Source of the DNA: Sphingomonas sp. LT1P40
Lineage (GTDB): Bacteria > Pseudomonadota > Alphaproteobacteria > Sphingomonadales > Sphingomonadaceae
Reading direction: 5' to 3'
DNA: 64,000 bases
NCBI RefSeq assembly: GCF_036663835.1
Contig: NZ_JAXOJT010000001.1
Location: 1,302,001 to 1,366,000, forward strand
In this document: positions 58,138 to 64,000 of the stretch, in pieces
How positions within the stretch are numbered: position 1 is the first letter of the stretch
Layout: every line of letters starts with the position of its first letter
Program-made: the position numbers and the translations under genes
The notes under the pieces: model-generated
What the model was told of the DNA's origin: nothing
The model's database searches: none
What the model saw: the letters and a program-made list of their open reading frames with translations, nothing else

Positions 58138-58782
58138 CTAGGCGGTTCTGAAAGAAGCGCCGAACAACAACACTTCCGCATCCGCTGGTGACACCTGCAA
58201 CTCGCCGCCACCCTGCGTCACCAGTTCATGCACCAGATAAGCGGCCGCCGCGCGCGGCGTCACCGGCATGGCGTCGTCGCCGCCCATCAATGCGGCGCGC
58301 AGTTCCTGATCGAGCACGATCCGCGGACCATCGGCGCGCACGACGATCTCGACGCTGCCGTCCTGCACTTCCGCGCCGATATCTAGCTGTCCGCCGCGCA
58401 CCAGCGCATCGCCGCCGATCAGGGCGAGGTTGAGCAGCACCTTGATGACCTGCTTGGGCAGCACCGGATTTTCGACCATCCAGCCGACGCTCACGCGATG
58501 ATTGTCGCCGAACAACCCGTCGATCGCCGCCTGTGCCTCACGCGTGTCGACCGTATCGCCGAACCCGCCCGCCGCGCCGAACGCCAGGCGAAAGAACTTC
58601 AGCTTGTTCGCGCTCGCTTTTGCGCTCTCGGCCAGCAATTCCAGGCAACGCTGGCGCATCTCCGGGTCCTGCTCGTCGGCCAGCAGTTCCAGCCCGTTGT
58701 TGAGCGCCCCCACCGGACTCAGCAGGTCATGGCACAGGCGCGAACATAGCAGGCTGGCGAAATCGGTGGGCGAGATGTTCAT
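58138..58782 (-). CDS. chpT: Histidine phosphotransferase ChpT
   Basis: This 214-residue protein resembles ChpT, the relay between CckA and CtrA/CpdR in alphaproteobacterial cell-cycle control. FASLLCSRLCHDLLSPVGALNNGLELL contains phospho-His18 in a dimerisation hairpin, followed by a degenerate ATPase-like domain (about 80-214). ATG 58782 is the homology start. It lies 56 bases upstream of cheA on the same strand, tying cell-cycle relay and chemotaxis genes together. Confidence 0.92.
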   Translation of the reverse strand: MNISPTDFASLLCSRLCHDLLSPVGALNNGLELLADEQDPEMRQRCLELLAESAKASANKLKFFRLAFGAAGGFGDTVDTREAQAAIDGLFGDNHRVSVGWMVENPVLPKQVIKVLLNLALIGGDALVRGGQLDIGAEVQDGSVEIVVRADGPRIVLDQELRAALMGGDDAMPVTPRAAAAYLVHELVTQGGGELQVSPADAEVLLFGASFRTA

Positions 58783-58901
58783 GGATGCTCCGGTGGTCAG
58801 CGGACTCTTTGGCGCAGCCGTGCCGATGCTGCAAGCGCACGATCTTTCGCACAAGCGTAAAGCCGGTTAGCATGGCCGCAAAACAGGTCCGGAGCGGATG
58901 A

Positions 58902-60179
58902 ATGAAGCAAGCGATGACAGCGTTGACGGCGATTTTGCTTCTCGGCACCGTTCCCCTGCCCGCCCTCGCGCAACAACGCCCGGTTGCTGCGGAAGCCGCG
59001 AAGATCGACAAGGCCCGGATCGACCGCATGCTCGCTGACATGGTCGCAAAGGGCCGCGCCGCCGGGGTTTCGACGCTGGTGTGGAAGGACGGCCGCGAGG
59101 TCTATTTCGGCGCTCAGGGCAATGCCGACCGGGAAGGCAAACGCCCGTTTCAGCGCGATACGCTCGTCCAGATCTGGTCGATGACCAAACCCGTTACCGG
59201 CGTGGCGCTGATGCAATTGTGGGAACAGGGCAAGTTCCGCCTCGACGATCCCCTAGCCCGCTACCTCCCCGACTTCGCCAACATGCTGGTGCAAGACGGC
59301 ACCGACGCAGCGGGCAAGCCGCTCTGGCGCCCCGCCACCCGCACGATCACCATCCGCGACATCCTGCGCCACACCGCCGGCTTCGCCTATGGCGACGGCC
59401 CAAGCGCGGCGCACGAGGCGTTCGTAACCACCGATCCGCTCAATATCGACCATGATCTTACTGAGTTCGGGCGGCGACTGGCGCGTTTGCCTTTGCTGGC
59501 CGATCCCGGCACCGAATGGCATTACAGTGTCGCGGTCGACGTTCAGGCGCTGCTGGTCGAGCGATTATCGGGCCAGAAATTCGCCGACTATGTCCGCGCC
59601 CACATCTTCGAGCCGCTGAAAATGCGCGAGGCCGCCTGGGCGCAGCCGATGGACCGCCTCCCCCGCCTCGCCGCGACCTATGACAAGCAAACCGGCCCGC
59701 TCGTCCGCCAGCCCGACGCAATCACACATCGGATGAACTTTCCCGGTGCCAAGCTAACGATGGGCGGCGCGGGCATCGTCGCGCCGATCGACGATTATAT
59801 GCGTTTCGCCCGCATGCTGCTGAACGGCGGCGAGCTGGACGGCGCGCGCATCCTCAAACCCGCCACGATCCGCCTGATGGCGACCGACCAGCTCGACCCG
59901 GCGGTCAAGGAGCGCGAATGGCTCCCCGGCAAGATCGACGGCGGTTTCGGCTTCGACTTCGCCGTCCGCACCGTTCGCCCCGCCACGCCCGACCGCAATC
60001 GCGGCGCGGTCGGCGAATTCTTCTGGGACGGCATGGCCTCGACCCTGTTCTGGGTCGATCCGGCCAACAACATGGCCGTGGTGTTCTTCACCCAGACGCT
60101 ACCGTTCGACGGCTCGCTCCACACCGACATCCGCAAGGCCGTGTACGGCGCGGACTATCTGGGGCGGCCGGGCGACTAA
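58902..60179 (+). CDS. Exported serine hydrolase (class C beta-lactamase/esterase fold)
   Basis: This 425-residue exported protein has a signal peptide (ALTAILLLGTVPLPALAQ). The catalytic SxxK is S93-M-T-K96 and the Tyr motif is Y208-S-V rather than the YxN of true class C beta-lactamases, which suggests an EstB-like esterase or D-aminopeptidase-like activity. The distal G-x-x motif lies near 385. It is divergent from chpT and convergent with the HxlR gene, whose stop directly abuts its own. Confidence 0.92.
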   Translation: MKQAMTALTAILLLGTVPLPALAQQRPVAAEAAKIDKARIDRMLADMVAKGRAAGVSTLVWKDGREVYFGAQGNADREGKRPFQRDTLVQIWSMTKPVTGVALMQLWEQGKFRLDDPLARYLPDFANMLVQDGTDAAGKPLWRPATRTITIRDILRHTAGFAYGDGPSAAHEAFVTTDPLNIDHDLTEFGRRLARLPLLADPGTEWHYSVAVDVQALLVERLSGQKFADYVRAHIFEPLKMREAAWAQPMDRLPRLAATYDKQTGPLVRQPDAITHRMNFPGAKLTMGGAGIVAPIDDYMRFARMLLNGGELDGARILKPATIRLMATDQLDPAVKEREWLPGKIDGGFGFDFAVRTVRPATPDRNRGAVGEFFWDGMASTLFWVDPANNMAVVFFTQTLPFDGSLHTDIRKAVYGADYLGRPGD

Positions 60180-60566
60180 TCACTCCCGCCCGTCGAACTT
60201 CGCCCGCGCCGTCGCCACAGCTTCCAAATTCGCCTCGGCCCAATGCCACACCCCGCAGAACGCCTCGCCCAGACTGTCGCCCAGCGGCGTCAGCCGATAG
60301 TCGACGCGCGGCGGCACAACCGCATGCACGGTCCGCGTCACCATCCCGTCGCGTTCCATCCGTCGCAGCGTCTGGGTCAGCATTTTCTGGCTGATCTCGG
60401 GGATCGCCTTCGACAATTGGGTGAAACGCTGCTCACCGCGTTCGTCCAGCGTCTCCAGCACGATCATCGACCATTTGTCCGCGACCGCACCGATCAGCTC
60501 ATGCACCAACGCATCGACCTGCGGGTTCACCGCATGCCAGTCGCTCGACTTCTTCATGCTCTCCAT
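60180..60566 (-). CDS. HxlR family transcriptional regulator
   Basis: This 128-residue winged-helix regulator carries VNPQVDALVHELIGAVADKWSMIVLETLDERGEQRFTQLSKAIPEISQKMLTQTLRRMERDGMVTRTVH, typical of HxlR. The usual N-terminal redox Cys of some members is absent (the only Cys is near the C-terminus). It is divergent from the SDR gene with 85 bases between, the common regulator-oxidoreductase pairing. ATG 60566; ATG 60557 is possible. Confidence 0.93.
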   Translation of the reverse strand: MESMKKSSDWHAVNPQVDALVHELIGAVADKWSMIVLETLDERGEQRFTQLSKAIPEISQKMLTQTLRRMERDGMVTRTVHAVVPPRVDYRLTPLGDSLGEAFCGVWHWAEANLEAVATARAKFDGRE

Positions 60567-60651
60567 TGGGTGGGTATAAATCTTTCCGGTGCCTTCTTTC
60601 CACTCGAAAGCGCGTCGCTACATCGCAGCCATCGGATCAAGGAGAACCTCC

Positions 60652-61413
60652 ATGCAACCAACCGGCAACACCATCCTTATCACCGGCGGCGGCTCCGGCA
60701 TCGGCGCGGCACTGGCACAGCGTTTCCATGATGCCGGGAACACCGTCATCGTCGCGGGACGACGCCGCGAAGCGCTGGAGGAAACGATCGCTGGCCGCCC
60801 GAACATGCACGCCATCACGATCGATATCGACAGCGCCGACGCGATCGAGGCGTTCGCGCGCGAAGTGATCGCCGCGCACCCGACACTCAATATCCTCGTC
60901 AACAATGCCGGGATCATGCGTTCCGAGGATATTGCCGGCCACCGCGATCTTGCCGATGCGGAGGCGACGATCACCACTAACCTGCTCGGCCCGATCCGTC
61001 TCACGAATGCGCTGATCGATCATCTGAAGGCGCAGGCCGACGCCGCCATCGTTAACGTCACGTCGGGTCTCGCCTTCGTGCCGCTGGTCACCGCCGCCAC
61101 CTACTCGGCGACCAAGGCGGCGATGCACAGTTATTCCGTTTCGCTACGCGCGGAACTGGCGGGACAGGTGGAGGTGATCGAACTGGCTCCGCCCGCCGTG
61201 CAGACCGGGCTGACGCCGGGACAGGCAACGCGTCAGGGCTATCAGCCGCTCGCTGAATTCGCGGACGAGGTAATGGCGCTGTTCGGCCGGACTCCGACGC
61301 CCGCCGAAATCCTGGTCGAGCGCGTCAAATTCCTGCGCGATGCCGAGGCTGAAGGCCGCTTCGATGGCGCGCTCGCGGCAATCACCGCGCTGATAAGGGG
61401 CGGCGGGCACTAA
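60652..61413 (+). CDS. Short-chain dehydrogenase/reductase
   Basis: This 253-residue SDR of DltE type has the NAD(P) loop TGGGSGIGAALAQRF near 13 and NNAGIM near 84. The catalytic Ser lies in VTSGLAFVPL near 138 and Tyr-x-x-x-Lys in TYSATKAAMHSY near 151. ELAPPAVQTGL follows. The ATG at 60652 has AAGGAG upstream. It is probably controlled by the divergent HxlR protein. The substrate is unknown. Confidence 0.94.
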   Translation: MQPTGNTILITGGGSGIGAALAQRFHDAGNTVIVAGRRREALEETIAGRPNMHAITIDIDSADAIEAFAREVIAAHPTLNILVNNAGIMRSEDIAGHRDLADAEATITTNLLGPIRLTNALIDHLKAQADAAIVNVTSGLAFVPLVTAATYSATKAAMHSYSVSLRAELAGQVEVIELAPPAVQTGLTPGQATRQGYQPLAEFADEVMALFGRTPTPAEILVERVKFLRDAEAEGRFDGALAAITALIRGGGH

Positions 61414-61425
61414 TGCCCGCCGCCC
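61398..61425. terminator. Hairpin terminator between convergent genes
   Basis: GGGCGGCGGGCA (61398-61409) pairs perfectly with TGCCCGCCGCCC (61414-61425). The loop CTAA contains the SDR stop codon (TAA 61411-61413). T-runs are poor on both sides, so efficiency is uncertain. It separates the SDR gene from the convergent 48-residue membrane protein gene. Confidence 0.6.
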
Positions 61426-61431
61426 GGTCGG

Positions 61432-61578
61432 TTAAACGCTGCGGCGTCCCTGCAGGAACTGCACGATAATCACGATCGCGGCGACGACGAGGATCAGGTG
61501 AATCAGCCCGCCGCCGAAATCGAGCGCAAAGCCCAACAGCCACAGGATGAACAGAACGACGGCGACGGTCCAAAGCAT
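61432..61578 (-). CDS. Small two-helix membrane protein (lmo0937 family)
   Basis: This 48-residue protein is too short for usual gene calls but convincing. Two hydrophobic helices (about 5-20 and 25-42) are joined by a short DFGGGLIH turn. It begins MLWTVAVVLFILWLLGFALD and ends in FLQGRRSV. The pattern W...LWLLG...GG.IH.LL is that of lmo0937 small membrane proteins, often stress- or sigma-factor-controlled. ATG 61578 is followed on its upstream side by a GGAAC/GTT promoter-like pair. It lies between a terminator and the M67 gene. Confidence 0.85.
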   Translation of the reverse strand: MLWTVAVVLFILWLLGFALDFGGGLIHLILVVAAIVIIVQFLQGRRSV

Positions 61579-61607
61579 GGCGATTTCCCTTATTGCGATA
61601 GAGACTT

Positions 61608-61632
61608 AACCAAGCCGCATCCGAAACGTTCC
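61608..61632 (-). promoter_or_regulatory. Possible EcfG (general stress sigma) promoter
   Basis: On the minus strand GGAAC (61632-61628) is followed after 17 bases by GTT (61610-61608), matching the EcfG consensus. It lies 30 bases upstream of the start codon of the 48-residue membrane protein, with the same spacing class as the site at 1341-1365. Confidence 0.55.
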
Positions 61633-61637
61633 ACCGG

Positions 61638-62039
61638 TTATTCGGTGGCGATTTCCACCGCATCGAATCGGCCATGCACGGCCCCCGCCTGCACCGCGCG
61701 CCACAATGTCACATCCGCCCCGGCGGCGATCAGCCACAGCTTCCCGTCACCTGCCGCCATCGTGGCGTCGGTGACGGACGGCCGCGCGTCGCCGGATGGA
61801 TGCGAATGCCAATATCCCGCCACCCGCTCGCCACCCGTTCGCTCTGCCCGCAACGCCGCGATCAGTGCGCGCGGATCGACCTCGAAATGCCGCGACGGAT
61901 CGGCCGCGACATTCGCCGTCACGCTCGCCTGCGTCACCGCCTCGCTGCCGAACAACAGCCCGCACGCCTCCATCGGCGCAGCCTCCGCCGCCGCCCGCTG
62001 GATTAGTTCGATAACACAGCTTGAAATCCGTATCGCCAT
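61638..62039 (-). CDS. M67 family metallopeptidase (JAMM/MPN fold)
   Basis: This 133-residue zinc peptidase of the prokaryotic JAMM type has the catalytic Glu24 (MEACGLLFG), the HSHP motif at 78-81 and metal Asp91 (HSHPSGDARPSVTD). In bacteria such enzymes often act on sulfur-carrier or ubiquitin-like proteins; no such partner is adjacent. ATG 62039 is favoured by AGGG spacing over ATG 62045. It is divergent from rluD with 19 bases between starts, so at least one promoter must lie inside a neighbouring coding region. Confidence 0.93.
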   Translation of the reverse strand: MAIRISSCVIELIQRAAAEAAPMEACGLLFGSEAVTQASVTANVAADPSRHFEVDPRALIAALRAERTGGERVAGYWHSHPSGDARPSVTDATMAAGDGKLWLIAAGADVTLWRAVQAGAVHGRFDAVEIATE

Positions 62040-62058
62040 TCCCATTTGCCCTAGCAGA

Positions 62059-63006
62059 ATGAGTCCGGGGGTTGCCACACACGAAGCGCGAATCGCGGAT
62101 GCGGCGGATGGCTGGCGGCTGGACCGGGCTTTGGCCGACGCGCTGCCCATTTTCTCGCGCGAACGCATCAAGGCGCTCATCTCCACGGGCAACGTCACCG
62201 GCCCCGATGGCCTCGTGCGCGATCCCAAGAAAAAAGCACCCGGCGGCGCGCTGTTCATCCTGAACGTCCCCGCCCCGGCCGAGGCGCATAACGAACCGCA
62301 GGACATCGCCCTGAACGTGGTGTTCGAGGACGAACATCTCATCGTGATCGACAAACAGGCCGGTCTCGTCGTCCACCCCGCCGCGGGGAATTTCGACGGC
62401 ACCCTCGTCAACGCGCTCCTCCATCATTGCCACGGCAGCCTCTCGGGCATCGGTGGCGTCGCCCGTCCCGGCATCGTCCACCGCATCGACAAGGATACGT
62501 CCGGCCTGATGGTCGCCGCCAAGACCGATCGCGCGCATGTCGGCCTCGCCCGTCAGTTCAAGGCGCATACGATCGACCGCCGCTACAAGGCGATCGTCTC
62601 CGGCCGACCGAAAACGTCAGGCGGAACCATCGATGCCCCCCTTGCGCGATCGCCGCAGAACCGCAAAAAGATTGCCATTGTTTCAGGCGGCAAACGCGCG
62701 GTGACGCACTGGACACTGACGAAACCGCTGCATGAAGCCGCTCTGGTCGAGTGTCGGCTGGAAACCGGGCGCACGCATCAGGTGCGCGTACACATGGCGT
62801 CGATCGATCACCCGTTGATCGGCGACCCGGTTTATGGTAGAACGAAGAAGGAACACAGGCAGGCACTGGAAACCCTGGGTTTCCATCGTCAGGCCTTACA
62901 CGCGGCGCATTTGGGGTTTATCCACCCTCTGAATAGCCACGCTTTGGCGTTCGATAGCGAAATGCCTGCGGACATGCAGGAACTGTTCGATACGCTCCTC
63001 GTATAG
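62059..63006 (+). CDS. rluD: RluA family pseudouridine synthase (RluD-like)
   Basis: This 315-residue enzyme modifies uridines in 23S rRNA helix 69 if orthologous to RluD. An N-terminal S4 RNA-binding domain (about 12-70; RLDRALADALPIFSRERIKALI) is followed by the catalytic domain: LIVIDKQAGLVVHPAAGN near 95-110, the catalytic Asp in GIVHRIDKDTSGLMV near 143, and LETGRTHQVRVHM near 235. The start ATG 62059 is inferred from the S4 homology. Confidence 0.94.
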   Translation: MSPGVATHEARIADAADGWRLDRALADALPIFSRERIKALISTGNVTGPDGLVRDPKKKAPGGALFILNVPAPAEAHNEPQDIALNVVFEDEHLIVIDKQAGLVVHPAAGNFDGTLVNALLHHCHGSLSGIGGVARPGIVHRIDKDTSGLMVAAKTDRAHVGLARQFKAHTIDRRYKAIVSGRPKTSGGTIDAPLARSPQNRKKIAIVSGGKRAVTHWTLTKPLHEAALVECRLETGRTHQVRVHMASIDHPLIGDPVYGRTKKEHRQALETLGFHRQALHAAHLGFIHPLNSHALAFDSEMPADMQELFDTLLV

Positions 63007-63053
63007 ATGTGAGCGCTTAGATTTTTACCGACTCGTCCATCCGGAGGGTCACC

Positions 63054-63089
63054 ATGCCAACCTCGCCGCAACAGGGGGGAAGGCACTAG
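63054..63089 (+). CDS. Possible leader peptide upstream of rpoH
   Basis: A short frame of 11 codons (MPTSPQQGGRH) starts at ATG 63054 with GGAGGG upstream (63043-63048) and ends at TAG 63087-63089, 18 bases before the rpoH start. The strong ribosome binding site argues for translation. Peptide sequence gives no attenuation signature, so a regulatory role is speculative. Confidence 0.35.
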   Translation: MPTSPQQGGRH

Positions 63090-63107
63090 AAAGGGAGTAT
63101 TTAGATC

Positions 63108-64000
63108 ATGGCAAGCGGAAGCAACGTCCCCTCGACGATCCCCGCACTTGGCGGTGAGCAAAGCCTCAACCGCTATCTCGCCGAGATCAAGAAGTTTCCG
63201 ATCCTCGCGCCCGAGCAGGAATATATGCTCGCCAAGCGCTTTGAGGAGCATGGCGACACCGACGCCGCGGCGCAGCTGGTGACCTCGCATCTTCGCCTCG
63301 TGGCCAAGATCGCGATGGGGTATCGCGGCTATGGTCTGCCCGTGTCCGAGCTGATTTCCGAGGGCAATATCGGCCTGATGCAGGGCGTGAAGAAGTTCGA
63401 GGCCGATCGCGGCTTCCGCCTCGCCACCTATGCGATGTGGTGGATTCGCGCGTCGATTCAGGAATTCATCCTGCGCAGCTGGTCGCTGGTGAAGATGGGC
63501 ACCACCGCCGCGCAGAAAAAGCTGTTCTTCAATCTGCGCCGGATGAAGGCCAAGCTCGACGCGTTCGAGGATGGCGACCTGACGCCCGAACATCTGACCA
63601 AGATCGCCACCGATCTGGGCGTGACCGAGGATGAGGTCACGTCGATGAACCGCCGCATGGCGATGGGCGGTGATACGTCGCTCAACGTGCCGATGCGTGA
63701 GGATGGCGACGGTCAGTGGCAGGATTGGCTGCAGGACGACGCGCCGTTGCAGGATACGGTCGTCGCTGAGGCGCAGGAGGCGGATGTGCGCCACACCATG
63801 CTGACCGAGGCGATGGACGATCTCAACGAGCGTGAACAGCACATCCTGACCGAACGCCGCCTGACCGACGATCCCAAGACGCTGGAGGAACTGAGCCAGG
63901 TTTATGGCGTCAGCCGTGAGCGCGTTCGCCAGATCGAGGTGCGCGCATTCGAGAAGCTGCAAAAGGCGATGATGCGGCTTGCGGGCGACCGGCGCTTGCT
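63108..64000 (+). CDS. rpoH: RNA polymerase sigma factor RpoH (heat shock), 3'-truncated by the window
   Basis: Group 3 sigma-32 factor directing transcription of heat-shock genes. The first 297 residues are visible. Region 1.2/2 includes LNRYLAEIKKFPILAPEQEYMLAKRF, SEGNIGLMQGVKKFE and LATYAMWWIRASIQEFILRSW. The RpoH box follows as AAQKKLFFNLRRMKAKL near 135-150. Region 4 shows LNEREQHILTERRL and the helix-turn-helix TLEELSQVYGVSRERVRQIEVRAFEKLQ. ATG 63108 follows AAAGGGAG. Only the last few residues lie beyond the edge. Confidence 0.96.
   Translation, partial: MASGSNVPSTIPALGGEQSLNRYLAEIKKFPILAPEQEYMLAKRFEEHGDTDAAAQLVTSHLRLVAKIAMGYRGYGLPVSELISEGNIGLMQGVKKFEADRGFRLATYAMWWIRASIQEFILRSWSLVKMGTTAAQKKLFFNLRRMKAKLDAFEDGDLTPEHLTKIATDLGVTEDEVTSMNRRMAMGGDTSLNVPMREDGDGQWQDWLQDDAPLQDTVVAEAQEADVRHTMLTEAMDDLNEREQHILTERRLTDDPKTLEELSQVYGVSRERVRQIEVRAFEKLQKAMMRLAGDRRL

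Overview
The window is a gene-dense, GC-rich (about 65 %) chromosomal segment. It looks like an alphaproteobacterium of the Sphingomonadaceae (Sphingomonas type). Supporting features, by family knowledge and not by database search, are a ChpT-type histidine phosphotransferase beside a che cluster, a DUF2497/PopZ-like gene next to valS and tolC, a ScfR-type regulator divergent from a propionyl-CoA carboxylase operon, many TTG/GTG starts, and tightly overlapping ATGA/GTGA gene junctions. There are two tRNA genes (Arg-ACG, Cys-GCA). I see no rRNA, transposase, prophage or CRISPR array. Most of the window is core genome.

Layout. 0-6.6 kb: YqgE/AlgH, a peroxiredoxin, a small Ala-rich membrane protein with a general-stress-type promoter, AMP nucleosidase, a histone-H1-like protein with a membrane anchor, an M2 (ACE-like) peptidase and an alpha/beta hydrolase. 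6.7-9.8 kb: a MarR-EmrA-EmrB-like efflux operon. 9.8-14.1 kb: an unknown gene behind asd, a hormone-sensitive-lipase-type esterase, RppH and a DUF481 protein. 14.3-17.7 kb: M20 hydrolase-AstA-AstB, part of arginine succinyltransferase catabolism. 17.8-19.4 kb: a small membrane protein and a histidine-kinase-like protein without its phospho-acceptor His.

19.4-30.2 kb: the most coherent system in the window. A ten-gene minus-strand operon (pccB, small membrane ORF, mce, enoyl-CoA hydratase, scpA, small membrane ORF, bioB, small secreted ORF, pccA, FKBP) should convert propionyl-CoA to succinyl-CoA and also make biotin for the carboxylase. Most junctions are stop/start overlaps, and the three small unknown genes sit inside this chain. 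A divergent ScfR/PccR-like regulator and a cluster of TTGC/GCAA motifs between the two transcription units suggest acyl-CoA-responsive control.

30.2-43.6 kb: a palindromic MITE-like element that supplies the stop codon of an MFS transporter, tRNA-Arg, a lipoprotein, a fused MFS/spermidine-synthase protein, a GNAT acetyltransferase, a Mg-type hemB, a MATE transporter, valS, the PopZ-like gene, tolC and a PIMT-like methyltransferase. 43.7-52.9 kb: tRNA-Cys, a META-domain protein, an AAA ATPase coupled to rmuC, def, recR, fmt-truA, an RlmD-type methyltransferase, an NAD(P)HX dehydratase lacking the epimerase half, and an AmiD-like amidase. 52.9-58.8 kb: chpT-cheA-cheW-cheY-cheB-cheR. 58.9-64 kb: a serine hydrolase, an HxlR regulator and SDR pair, a 48-residue membrane protein with a second general-stress-type promoter, an M67 peptidase, rluD, and rpoH running off the end. 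I found no convincing wholly new multi-gene system. The best leads are the small genes wedged into the propionate operon, the kinase lacking its histidine, the stress-promoter/small-membrane-protein pair and the palindromic element.
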